Assembly: GCF_001908275.1 (NCBI RefSeq)
Contig: NZ_CP018620.1
Coordinates: forward strand, 3,472,001 to 3,536,000
Source: Paenibacillus xylanexedens
Lineage (GTDB): Bacteria; Bacillota; Bacilli; Paenibacillales; Paenibacillaceae
Reading direction: 5' to 3'
DNA: 64,000 bases
Under the pieces are notes generated by a model that was not told the DNA's origin, did not search any database, and was given only the letters and a program-made list of their open reading frames with translations. Both the position numbers and the translations under genes were made by a program. This document shows positions 42,433-49,707 of the stretch, in pieces; position 1 is the stretch's first letter, and each line of letters starts with the position of its first letter.

Positions 42433-42891
42433 ATGATACTTGGGTTGTATGAAGCACATTTACCAGTAAGTAACTTACATCAATCTATCGAATTTTATTC
42501 TAAATTAGGATTAGAGCTGGCCTGGAGAGATGAAGATACAGCGTTCTTCTGGATTGAAAAAGAAAAGAGTTGGGTCGGTCTATGGCAAGGCAAAGAGCAT
42601 AAAACTTCTTATCATCCATCATTAAGGCATATAGCATTTCGAGTGAGTTATGAAGATCTTAAAGACAGTGTGAAATGGCTTCAATCAATTGAAATAGAGC
42701 CTGTCCCATTTGGAAAAAGAGATTCAATAAATCCATTTGTAAGGCCTAATCAGGGAAATGCTTCAGTCTACTTCAATGATCCAGATGGAAATAGTTTAGA
42801 ATTAATGTGTTTTGTAAGTGTCCCTGAAAACTTAAAGAATATATCCAATAAATTATCAATCGAAGAATGGGAAGACCTTTTGAAGAGATAA
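42433..42891 (+). CDS. Cassette gene: VOC (glyoxalase/dioxygenase-fold) protein
   Basis: 152 residues from ATG 42433 (AAAGGAG upstream); the long frame from 42337 begins in the half-site. Typical VOC start LGLYEAHLPVSNLHQSIEFYSKLGLE, HIAFRV with metal-ligand His, and the end VYFNDPDGNSLELM with ligand Glu. Fosfomycin-resistance enzymes (FosB/FosX type) share this plan, but many VOC proteins do other work. Confidence 0.85.
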   Translation: MILGLYEAHLPVSNLHQSIEFYSKLGLELAWRDEDTAFFWIEKEKSWVGLWQGKEHKTSYHPSLRHIAFRVSYEDLKDSVKWLQSIEIEPVPFGKRDSINPFVRPNQGNASVYFNDPDGNSLELMCFVSVPENLKNISNKLSIEEWEDLLKR

Positions 42892-42935
42892 AAACTAAAG
42901 AATGTATTTGGGGATTTAAAAGAAGTATCAGCATC

Positions 42936-43048
42936 AGATAACATAATATTCAGGCTGCGGCTCCTGCGGAGCCTTGGTCTACCGAATGAAAGCGCTTCAT
43001 AAAAAAATATTAAACTACGTTGAAAGTATGAATACAGAAACGTTAGGG
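42936..43048 (+). repeat. attC-16, 113 bp
   Basis: Left core AGATAAC, arm ATATTCAGGCTGCGGC, hairpin GGCTCCTGCGGAGCC, conserved CCTTGGTCT, right arm ATGAATACAGAAAC, right core GTTAGGG. Confidence 0.82.
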
Positions 43049-43077
43049 GAAATAATTGCTAGTGGAAGGGGATTTAA

Positions 43078-43710
43078 ATGCATATTAGAGGAATAATTCT
43101 TGAAGGATACTCAAATGCCGGGAAGACTTCAGTATTAAAAGCAATTAAACGTTATCAATCACAAGAAGAATCCTCAGAACGGAGCGTAGTTATTCTTGGA
43201 GAACATTATTCTCAAATTTCGAATAATAAACATGGAGAATATGTAAGTCTAACCCGGGAAGGACACATTGAGTTACTTAAAGAGCGGGTTGACATGCTAA
43301 AGAAACTTAACGAATGGGCAATTCAACTTGGTCCTGCATCTAGAGGATCTAGGGGACTATTTTATGTTCTGGAGAGGTTTCACTTAAATCATAGAGCTGC
43401 ATTTGTAGATTCGGATTTGGATGAGATAAATAAAATAGAAGAACAGCTTGAGTCTTTAGGTGCCAGGTGTATTTTGCTTACAATCTCGCCCGAAGTTGTA
43501 GAAGAAAGAATTAAAAGTAGACAACCAGAAGAATGGATCTATAAAACAGAAGAAGAAGTAAGATCGTCGGTAAGTGAATTATTAAGATTCCAAAATGTAT
43601 TAAGACATCAAGCTCAAATCTCAAGAGTTCCAACAATAGAAATCAATACAGATGATAAGAATTGGGATGAGTATGTAAGGGTAATCATGGAGGGCAACGA
43701 CATTGCCTAA
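43078..43710 (+). CDS. Cassette gene: P-loop kinase-like protein, 210 aa
   Basis: RBS GGAAGGGG. Walker A GYSNAGKTS (residues 10-18) right at the N-terminus as in nucleotide and antibiotic kinases, an ERFH motif near 100, and a lid-like Arg-rich stretch EERIKSRQPEEW. Thymidylate-kinase-like or zeta-toxin-like fold; target unknown. Its stop TAA is inside the left core of attC-17. Confidence 0.78.
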   Translation: MHIRGIILEGYSNAGKTSVLKAIKRYQSQEESSERSVVILGEHYSQISNNKHGEYVSLTREGHIELLKERVDMLKKLNEWAIQLGPASRGSRGLFYVLERFHLNHRAAFVDSDLDEINKIEEQLESLGARCILLTISPEVVEERIKSRQPEEWIYKTEEEVRSSVSELLRFQNVLRHQAQISRVPTIEINTDDKNWDEYVRVIMEGNDIA

Positions 43711-43829
43711 CCAGATGTTCAAGCATTGTCGCTAGTGCTCCTTGGTCGGGTAGAAACTATAAACAGAAGAATGTATCCAGCCAGTCGTATCAGGCATTCG
43801 CCAGTCGTCGTGAACACAAAATGTTAGAT
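43705..43829 (+). repeat. attC-17, 125 bp
   Basis: Left core GCCTAAC, conserved CTCCTTGGTC, right arm CGTCGTGAACACAAA, right core GTTAGAT. The right core with flank complements TTCATCTAAC of attC-18 over 10 bases. Confidence 0.83.
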
Positions 43830-43866
43830 GAAATCAGTTAAAATCAAAATCAATATGAGGTGCGTA

Positions 43867-44667
43867 ATGGATCGTAAGATTATTCAAACCGCAAAAGAGA
43901 TAGCAATAAGAATTATTCGCGAAGCAGGTCTAATCTCTAAAGAGAAGTTTGATAACTTTGTTGAACTGAGATCTAAAGATGAATTTGGGGATGTGGTTAC
44001 TGAAGTAGATCATATCTGTGAAGAAATCATTATCAAACAAATACAAGACGTATTTCCAAGTCATCAGATACACAGTGAAGAGGCAGGGCTTATCGGAACT
44101 AAGCACGATTGGTTATGGTTAATTGATCCTTTAGACGGAACTAATAATTTTGCGATTGGTTTACCTGTTTTTACGATATCAATTACCTTAATGTACAAAA
44201 GAGAGCCTGTGCTTGGAGTGGTCTATGAACCTCTAACAGAACGTTTATTTGTATCTGTTATTGGTGAAGGGACAAGCTGCAATAATCGACAAATACAAAT
44301 TAAGAGTAACCCGAATATTTTCAAAGGAAATATAGGTTGGATTCAAGGTCACAGAGTACAAAACGACCCACAAGCAGTAAAACTAAGACAACACATTGAT
44401 ATTAGATTTAAACGAATGTTAAGATTATGGGCTCCAACGCTTCAATGGTGTATGTTGGCCAAAGGAGATATTGATGGAATTGTTCTGTACAATTCTGAAG
44501 GTGATGACTTGTATTCAGGTATCTTAATGGTTAAGGAAGCAGGGGGGCTTGTTATAGATTTTGATGGAAATAAGTTTAACGGAATGAAAGAAGAACCTTA
44601 TTTAATTGCATGTCACCCAGACCACAAAGAAGAATTATTGCAAATTGTAAGAGAAGGATTGAGTTAA
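43867..44667 (+). CDS. Cassette gene: inositol monophosphatase-family phosphatase
   Basis: 266 residues from ATG 43867 (GAGG six bases upstream). Metal-site motifs IHSEEAG (Glu) and WLIDPLDGTNNF are complete. The second signature, normally W-D-x-A-A, is EGDDLYSGILMVKEAGG, close but altered. It may act on inositol phosphates, 3'-phosphoadenosine-5'-phosphate or other sugar phosphates. Confidence 0.85.
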   Translation: MDRKIIQTAKEIAIRIIREAGLISKEKFDNFVELRSKDEFGDVVTEVDHICEEIIIKQIQDVFPSHQIHSEEAGLIGTKHDWLWLIDPLDGTNNFAIGLPVFTISITLMYKREPVLGVVYEPLTERLFVSVIGEGTSCNNRQIQIKSNPNIFKGNIGWIQGHRVQNDPQAVKLRQHIDIRFKRMLRLWAPTLQWCMLAKGDIDGIVLYNSEGDDLYSGILMVKEAGGLVIDFDGNKFNGMKEEPYLIACHPDHKEELLQIVREGLS

Positions 44668-44688
44668 CACCTAGAAGCAACTGACTTC

Positions 44689-44856
44689 ATCTAACATTTT
44701 ATCCACGCTTCGGAGCTTGACAGCTCCTCGGTCCGCGAGAAGCAATCGGCAGGGAAGAGAATTCAGCGGACACATCCGCCCTGACTAACCGTTTCATGGC
44801 CGGACTATTGAGAGTCCTTAAGTCGGTTGGACGTCATGGATGCAGGAACGTTATAC
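44689..44856 (+). repeat. attC-18, 168 bp
   Basis: Left core ATCTAAC, long arms like attC-5 (CTGACTAACCG with CTTAAGTCGG), right arm ACGTCATGGATGCAGGAAC, right core GTTATAC. Confidence 0.82.
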
Positions 44857-44914
44857 GACAATCTCTAATTATATTTATGTGGGCTAAATGCATAGAAGCA
44901 GGGAGGACATATTA

Positions 44915-45376
44915 ATGATTAGAACAGTTTCACTTTGTGTTATCCGAAGAGGGGAAGAACTACTGTTAGAAGAGTTTTTTGATGAGGATGTAGGCATAAC
45001 TTATTATCGACCTATAGGGGGAACCGTTGAATATGGAGAAAGTAGTAAAATCACCGTAATTCGTGAAGTCAAAGAAGAAATTGATGCAGATATTTCAGAA
45101 CCTTTCTTAATTGGTATTATTGGAAATATATTCAAATAACAGGATCAAATTGGGCATGAAAATGATTTTATTTATGAGGCTGAACTTATGAATAGATCAC
45201 TTTACGATTTGGAAGAAATAGATGGTATAGAAGGAAGTAAACCCTATAAAGCAGTATGGAAAACACTAAATTATTTTAAGAGGAATTTGACAGTAAAACT
45301 GGTACCAGATGGGTTACTAGAGTTGCTTCAAGACGGAACAGATGGAAGATATATTAAACACTTAAGTAAACGATAG
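44915..45376 (+). pseudogene. Cassette gene: NUDIX hydrolase split by an in-frame TAA
   Basis: ATG 44915 behind GGGAGG. The NUDIX box GGTVEYGESSKITVIREVKEEI is intact, but one TAA (45137-45139) interrupts the frame in GNIFK-stop-QDQIGHENDFIYEAEL, where a Tyr codon is expected. The two halves are in the same phase and together make a full-length 153-residue NUDIX. Without read-through the C-terminal half of the fold is lost. Confidence 0.75.
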
Positions 45377-45402
45377 CTTGAGGGATATGAAGAAGATGGG
45401 GC

Positions 45403-45567
45403 TTATAACAACGTATTCACTTCACTCTGCGTGCTAACACCTTAGGTCCGGCCGAAGTTATGATCAGGGAAGTGAACAGCCGGACAACCCTACGAGCCTA
45501 AGTCTGGCGACCCGTTCCCTTCGGTAACTTAAGGCTCTCGAGTCGTGAATAAAGAATAAATTTATTC
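45403..45567 (+). repeat. attC-19, 165 bp, right core mutated
   Basis: Left core TTATAAC, arms GAGCCTAAGTC/ACTTAAGGCTC, right arm CGTGAATAAAGAATAAA. The right core reads TTTATTC instead of GTTATTC, so the cleaved G is lost. Confidence 0.75.
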
Positions 45568-45580
45568 GAAAGATGGTGAA

Positions 45581-46567
45581 ATGATGAGTGTTATAAATAC
45601 TGAATCCGTACAAAACGAAATTATGAAAGATATCGAAACAAAATATGGATGGATTGTACATGCAGTTGAATCAAACTATTTGGGCTATGGTAATTTAAAG
45701 TGGATTATGACAACTAACATCGGGCCCATCTTTGTTAAACAATATTGCAAGATAAGGTATCGACGCGGATTAGATGGGGTTCGAGACGCACTGAAGTATC
45801 AACATCTTATGCATCTTGATGGAATTCCTTGTCAGCCAGTATATAGTTTCAACAGTGAATATATTCATACCACATTTTCCGGCGAGGATTATATGATTTC
45901 TGGTTTTAGCACAGGGAATTTAATAAAAGCAGGGCAATTAAACAGTCTTCAGATGTATAGTCTTGGTGAAGCTACTGGTCGTATGCATATGTGGATGAAA
46001 ACACATATGCCGAAATTACCATACTTACAGTGGGAGTTACCTTCAAAGGCAGAGATGTTTGAAAAGATACAAGCAAATCTAAATGAAATGAAAAAAATGA
46101 CTAATCAAAGATACATAGAAGCTATAGAGAATCAAAGAATTATTCTTAAAGAATTAGATTTGGATATATTTAATGAGTGTGCTAAAGGATGGGCGCATTG
46201 GGATATGCATGTCGACAATTTATTATTTCATGAAGATAGGTTAGAAGATATTTTAGATTTTGATAGACTACACTACGTATATTCAGATTTCGACATTTCT
46301 CGGGCAATACTCTCAAGTGCACTTTTAGATAACGGGAAATTAAATGTTGAGTCAACTAGGGCATATGTTGATGGTTATAGAATTCATACTAATCTTACGA
46401 TAGAACAGTTGGTACTATCGATTAAATTAACTTGGTACAAAGAGTTTAAGTGGGTACATGAAAAGTATAGTCAAGATAAAGCAATGAGTCGGTTTATCGA
46501 GGAAATGATTTGGATAGGGAATGAGTGGGAGAATCTCGAAGAGATATTCACAACTATCTTTAAATAA
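45581..46567 (+). CDS. Cassette gene: APH/CotS-family phosphotransferase
   Basis: 328 residues. Kinase-like APH fold with GWAHWDMHVDNLLF (His206, Asp208, Asn) and EDILDFDRLHYVYSDFDISRAI as second catalytic region. FVKQYCK gives the ATP-binding Lys. Looks closer to the CotS/YtaA and homoserine-kinase-like branch than to typical aminoglycoside kinases. Confidence 0.83.
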   Translation: MMSVINTESVQNEIMKDIETKYGWIVHAVESNYLGYGNLKWIMTTNIGPIFVKQYCKIRYRRGLDGVRDALKYQHLMHLDGIPCQPVYSFNSEYIHTTFSGEDYMISGFSTGNLIKAGQLNSLQMYSLGEATGRMHMWMKTHMPKLPYLQWELPSKAEMFEKIQANLNEMKKMTNQRYIEAIENQRIILKELDLDIFNECAKGWAHWDMHVDNLLFHEDRLEDILDFDRLHYVYSDFDISRAILSSALLDNGKLNVESTRAYVDGYRIHTNLTIEQLVLSIKLTWYKEFKWVHEKYSQDKAMSRFIEEMIWIGNEWENLEEIFTTIFK

Positions 46568-46679
46568 TGATTGTGGGTCAATTCGGACTAGTCAGCGCCA
46601 GCCCTATGAGGTTAAATCCGTCGGACCAGGAGCGATATATCTTACGCCTCTCGGGTTCTTAGATACAGGAATGTTATCG
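46568..46679 (+). repeat. attC-20, left arm eroded
   Basis: Right arm AGATACAGGAAT and core GTTATCG are recognisable. The left part lacks a clear TAAC core; a GAGGTTAAATCCG stretch with CTTACGCCTC resembles the long-class arm. Right core complements TCCGATAGC of attC-21 with one change. Confidence 0.6.
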
Positions 46680-46719
46680 GAAATATTCGTAAACACTTTA
46701 TTTTTTGGGGGCATCAAGG

Positions 46720-47262
46720 ATGAGTAAAAAAACAATAATTATTGAAGATTACAAAAATGAATGGCCTGAAATGTTTTCTGATCTGAAATCCATCATAGAA
46801 CAAAGACTCGGGGATCTAGTACTTAGAATTGAGCACGTTGGTAGTACCGCAATACCTGGACTAGTGGCAAAACCTATTTTAGATATTGATGTAGTAATTG
46901 ATTCTATGGACTTGCTTCCAGATGTAATTCAAGGATTAGAAAGTTTAGGTTACTATTATGAAGGAAATTTGGGTGTTGAGAACAGAGAAGCTTTTGCAAG
47001 AAAAGATGCAAATGTTCCTTATAGTATAGTAAAAATACAGAGACCTGAACATCATTTATATGTTTGTAATAAAGAGAGCAAAGAGTTATTAAGACATATA
47101 TCGTTCAGAGATGCATTAATTAGCAATCCCGAATTTGTAGTCGAATATGGCAATCTAAAGAAAGAACTTGCTATTAAATATGGAGAAAATCGTCAGTCTT
47201 ATACGGAAGGGAAGACCGAATTTGTAAATAAAGTAATTAATGAATATGGAAAAAACTTGTAG
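46720..47262 (+). CDS. Cassette gene: GrpB family protein (UPF0157)
   Basis: 180 residues from ATG 46720. Family signature DYKNEWPEMFSDLKSII, RIEHVGSTAIPGLVAKPILDIDVVI is complete; it is a nucleotidyltransferase-fold protein. GrpB proteins are of uncertain function, with a CoA-biosynthesis link proposed for fusions. Confidence 0.88.
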   Translation: MSKKTIIIEDYKNEWPEMFSDLKSIIEQRLGDLVLRIEHVGSTAIPGLVAKPILDIDVVIDSMDLLPDVIQGLESLGYYYEGNLGVENREAFARKDANVPYSIVKIQRPEHHLYVCNKESKELLRHISFRDALISNPEFVVEYGNLKKELAIKYGENRQSYTEGKTEFVNKVINEYGKNL

Positions 47263-47286
47263 GTTGCTCAATGGGATTAAAACATC

Positions 47287-47328
47287 CGATAGCAAATTAA
47301 CCACGCTGCGGGGTTAACGCCTCTTGGT
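47287..47328 (+). repeat. attC-21, left half only
   Basis: Left core CGATAGC, then TTAACCACGCTGCGGGG and CCTCTTGGT; cut off where the GNAT remnant begins. Confidence 0.6.
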
Positions 47329-47529
47329 AGATCAGGTATAGGTCGTAAAGCAGCAATAGAAGCATTTAAGATGTACAAAGCAAATTGGAAGATTTCGCAA
47401 ATGGAGAGCAATCTTCCGGCAAGGACATTTTGGAGAAGTGTAATAGAAGGTTTTAAAGGAACTAATTACACTGAACACTATGTACAAGATCGAAAAAAAT
47501 ATATACAAGAATTTAGTACAAGAAATTAA
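47329..47529 (+). pseudogene. C-terminal remnant of a GNAT acetyltransferase
   Basis: Open frame RSGIGRKAAIEAFKMYKANW, then ISQMESNLPARTFWRSVIEGF and NYTEHY, which is the acetyl-CoA-binding end of a GNAT protein starting inside its Q/R-x-x-G-x-G/A motif. The N-terminal half is gone and the fragment is joined directly to half-site attC-21, so one deletion removed the right half of the site and the start of the gene. Confidence 0.7.
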
Positions 47530-47563
47530 AAGCATTTAATGAAAACTAATTCAGCACGGCATC

Positions 47564-47658
47564 GTCTACCAACATATTTACCTGCGGACCGGCTGGTACC
47601 TATCCTAGGTCCCCTCGAGGCATTCCAAGGAAGTGGCCCGGCTACGGGGAGGTTATAC
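47564..47658 (+). repeat. attC-22, 95 bp, diverged
   Basis: Left core GTCTACC, ACATATTTACCTGCGGACC, right core GTTATAC; the usual GTGAATACAGGAAC arm is missing. Still, right core and flank complement attC-23 left core and flank over 14 of 16 bases. Confidence 0.65.
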
Positions 47659-47671
47659 GACAGAATCAAAA

Positions 47672-47703
47672 ACAATAGAAAAAGAGGGTCATATAACCCT
47701 CTA
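47672..47703 (-). terminator. Terminator of the minus-strand cassette gene
   Basis: GAGGGT-CATATA-ACCCTC; read on the minus strand it is followed by TTTTTCT. It overlaps the stop codon of the gene. Confidence 0.7.
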
Positions 47704-47988
47704 AATACTAGAATTCTGCAATTCACTAAATAGTTGTAGGGCATCTTTGAAACCTTGTATGTAGATACTTCTTTCTAGGATGGATTGGAGTGAGATTTGT
47801 GCGTCTTCGTAAAGAAAAACTGTATGTTGAAGTTGATCGGGCAAAGCATCACGAAGTGTTTTAAAATATTCATCTGTCTCAGCAGAAAGCTGAGTGAACT
47901 CCCTATGACACTCCAGAAGCTTAGTATAGAGCAAATCTAAACGTATTCTTATCAGTGGTTCTGTTAATGATTCTACAGTATTAATCAT
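47701..47988 (-). CDS. Cassette gene on the minus strand: small helical protein, 95 aa
   Basis: Minus-strand ATG at 47988 with GAAGGAGG upstream and a good promoter (TTGTAA-N17-TATAAT). The product is an all-helical soluble protein rich in Leu, Glu and Asp; it recalls small DUF6809-like proteins but this is a weak impression. It is divergent from an HTH gene and flanked by shared operator repeats, so the HTH protein probably represses it. The only antisense gene in the array. Confidence 0.7.
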   Translation of the reverse strand: MINTVESLTEPLIRIRLDLLYTKLLECHREFTQLSAETDEYFKTLRDALPDQLQHTVFLYEDAQISLQSILERSIYIQGFKDALQLFSELQNSSI

Positions 47989-48006
47989 ATTTAGTTCCTC
48001 CTTCAA

Positions 48007-48078
48007 TTAACTCTATAAAGTTATTATATGACCTCTTAGAGTTAATTACAAGGTGAATATTTGACTTTGTAGAGTTAA
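48007..48078. promoter_or_regulatory. Three TAGAGTTAA operator repeats between divergent genes
   Basis: TAGAGTTAA occurs at 48037-48045 and 48070-48078, and inverted at 48007-48015. The middle copy lies inside the spacer of the minus-strand promoter and the inverted one lies downstream of its -10. Likely binding sites for the adjacent Xre-type protein. Confidence 0.65.
48023..48051 (-). promoter_or_regulatory. Promoter of the minus-strand cassette gene
   Basis: On the minus strand TTGTAA (48051-48046), 17 bases, TATAAT (48028-48023). A cassette with its own promoter is unusual in this array. Confidence 0.65.
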
Positions 48079-48092
48079 AACTTCGCTTTCTG

Positions 48093-48121
48093 TTGATGAT
48101 TGCTAATATGAAAGATAAGAT
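48093..48121 (+). promoter_or_regulatory. Promoter of the Xre-type regulator gene
   Basis: TTGATG, 17 bases, TAAGAT, ending 22 bases before the gene start at 48143. Confidence 0.5.
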
Positions 48122-48142
48122 AGAAATTACGGAGGGGAAAAG

Positions 48143-48364
48143 ATGAACATAATCAAGTGTAATATACGAGAACTCATGGCAGAACATCGAATAGATGATA
48201 TAACAGAATTGATGGCAAAATCGGGCTTAAGCCGGAATTCGATCAATAAACTCTATAGGGAAACAAATATAGAAACAACAAAGCTGGAAACCTTATTCAA
48301 GCTATGCGATACATTTAATTGTAAATTATCTGATTTGATTGAATACGTACCAGGAGCAAAATAA
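48143..48364 (+). CDS. Cassette gene: Xre/Cro-type HTH regulator, 73 aa
   Basis: RBS ACGGAGGGG. Single HTH domain: NIRELMAEHRIDDITELMAKSGLSRNSINKLYRET and TLFKLCDTFNCKLSDLIEY, the Cro/C1-type of YozG and similar small repressors. Divergent from the small helical gene; probably binds the TAGAGTTAA repeats. Confidence 0.87.
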   Translation: MNIIKCNIRELMAEHRIDDITELMAKSGLSRNSINKLYRETNIETTKLETLFKLCDTFNCKLSDLIEYVPGAK

Positions 48365-48397
48365 ATAGTGAAGGTCGATTTGAGAAACGATTCCGTC

Positions 48398-48510
48398 CTA
48401 TAACATAATATTCAAACATTGCTCCTTCGGAGCCCGGCACTGCGGATGGATTTCGAGAAGAGTTTCAGCAAACATCCCCTTTGGGGTTCATAAATATAGA
48501 AACGTTGTCC
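48398..48510 (+). repeat. attC-23, 113 bp
   Basis: Left core CTATAAC, arm ATATTCAAACATTG, hairpin GGCTCC-TTC-GGAGCC type (GCTCCTTCGGAGC), right arm ATAAATATAGAAAC, right core GTTGTCC. Confidence 0.8.
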
Positions 48511-48549
48511 AATACCCCCAATCAAAACAACAAGCATAGGAGCAATATT

Positions 48550-48951
48550 ATGACAATCATGTTCAAAGAGGTAAAAGACATTGATACACACGCAATTCAA
48601 GAACTGTTTCACTCGGTGGACTGGAAATCAGGAGATTTCCCAGAAGATCTTAGACAAGCAATAAACAACTCGCATACGGTTATTACTGCATGGGATGATA
48701 CCAAACTAGTTGGCTTAATAAATGCATTGTCTGACAGCGTGATGACAGTATATTTTCATTACATGTTAGTACACAAAGAATATCAATCATTAGGAATTGG
48801 TAAGAGAATGATGGAACAAATGCTTAGTCGATATTCTAATATCAAAACAAAAGTGCTTATATCCTATGATAGTGCAGAAAAATTCTATGAAATATTTGGA
48901 TTTAAGCCAGAAGAAGGAACTAAAGCCATGTTTATTTCAGATATGGTATAG
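48550..48951 (+). CDS. Cassette gene: GNAT-family acetyltransferase, 133 aa
   Basis: ATG 48550 with TAGGAGC upstream; the frame from 48481 starts within attC-23. Motif A VHKEYQSLGIGKRMMEQML (Q-x-x-G-I-G) and the C-terminal SAEKFYEIFGFKP are complete. Short single-domain GNAT, substrate unknown. Confidence 0.87.
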   Translation: MTIMFKEVKDIDTHAIQELFHSVDWKSGDFPEDLRQAINNSHTVITAWDDTKLVGLINALSDSVMTVYFHYMLVHKEYQSLGIGKRMMEQMLSRYSNIKTKVLISYDSAEKFYEIFGFKPEEGTKAMFISDMV

Positions 48952-48986
48952 CATCTTGTTAGTTTATCAAAGAAGTTGGGATCATC

Positions 48987-49035
48987 TGATAACAACACGG
49001 TAATACGTAGGGGCATCGACCCCGTTTGAAGTAAA
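48987..49035 (+). repeat. attC-24, left half only
   Basis: Left core TGATAAC then AACACGGTAATACG and GGGGCATCGACCCC hairpin. No right arm or GTTA core found before the next gene. Confidence 0.55.
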
Positions 49036-49126
49036 GATTCCGATCAGATGAGATTTGATTATAGATGGATTTGTTTTTGAGAAGGTCGCTATATAAAGCT
49101 TCAATTCGGATATGAAGGGATACCAG

Positions 49127-49339
49127 ATGATAAGTTATAAACCATTTCAAAAATTATTGATTGACAGGGAAATCAAGAAGCAGGATTTATTGAAGATGAC
49201 GGGGATTTCATCGGCAACGATGGCAAAACTTAATACGAATGAGTATGTATCGTTAGAAGTAATCGATAAATTATGTACGGCATTGGGATGTCAGCCCGGA
49301 GATCTATTGGAGCATATAGTAGATCCGAAACCAAGTTAA
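49127..49339 (+). CDS. Cassette gene: Xre/Cro-type HTH protein, 70 aa
   Basis: ATG 49127 with GAAGGGA upstream (ATG 49112 is the alternative). KPFQKLLIDREIKKQDLLKMTGISSATMAKLNTNEYVSLEVIDKLCTALGCQPGDLLEH is a complete single-domain YozG-like HTH. No obvious target gene in its cassette. Confidence 0.87.
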   Translation: MISYKPFQKLLIDREIKKQDLLKMTGISSATMAKLNTNEYVSLEVIDKLCTALGCQPGDLLEHIVDPKPS

Positions 49340-49382
49340 AGAAGAAAATAATAAGTTAGTCAATCAGAGAATCGATTCCGCC

Positions 49383-49507
49383 GTATAACATTATATTCAA
49401 ACTATGGCTCTTAACGAAGCCATAGTCTGCTGGAGGTGTATTTTATGGAAGCGCTTCAGCATACATATTTAAAAACGCTGAACGTCGTGAGTACAGGAAC
49501 GTTTTGT
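49383..49507 (+). repeat. attC-25, 125 bp, right core diverged
   Basis: Left core GTATAAC, hairpin CTATGGCTCTTAACGAAGCCATAG, right arm CGTCGTGAGTACAGGAAC, right core GTTTTGT instead of GTTAxxx. Confidence 0.78.
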
Positions 49508-49545
49508 GAGATTATCGCTAATGTTAAAAGCAAGGAGGAATAACG

Positions 49546-49632
49546 GTGAGTCGAAGGCAAACTTTAGCTAGATTTAGAATCAATCTTAAATGTTTTCCAA
49601 GAGATAACCCGAATGTTGGTTTCGAGTGGTGA
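49546..49632 (+). pseudogene. 28-codon frame with strong RBS, probable cassette remnant
   Basis: AAGGAGG precedes a GTG at 49546; the frame ends inside attC-26. Either a very short peptide gene or the 5' end of a gene whose remainder was lost when the mini-site formed. No recognisable motif. Confidence 0.35.
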
Positions 49633-49649
49633 TTACAGAAACGTTATCG
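49602..49649 (+). repeat. attC-26, minimal 48-bp site
   Basis: Left core AGATAAC, right arm GTGATTACAGAAAC, right core GTTATCG, with only about 25 bases between. The branched middle is absent, as after an internal deletion. Confidence 0.6.
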
Positions 49650-49707
49650 TAAAGCTTAGTGAAGGTGTATTTATAAATGATCAAAATCCGATAATTGGAG
49701 GTTACTT

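Noticed and set aside
30498..49649. Repeated sites considered as a CRISPR array
   Set aside because: Spacing is 0.3-1.2 kb with genes between, repeat length varies from 48 to 168 bp, and no cas genes are present.
30498..49649. Repeated hairpins considered as Rho-independent terminators or tRNA-like genes
   Set aside because: No T-run follows the stems, the conserved parts are cores and arms on both sides, and there is no T-loop, anticodon or CCA end despite the cloverleaf look.
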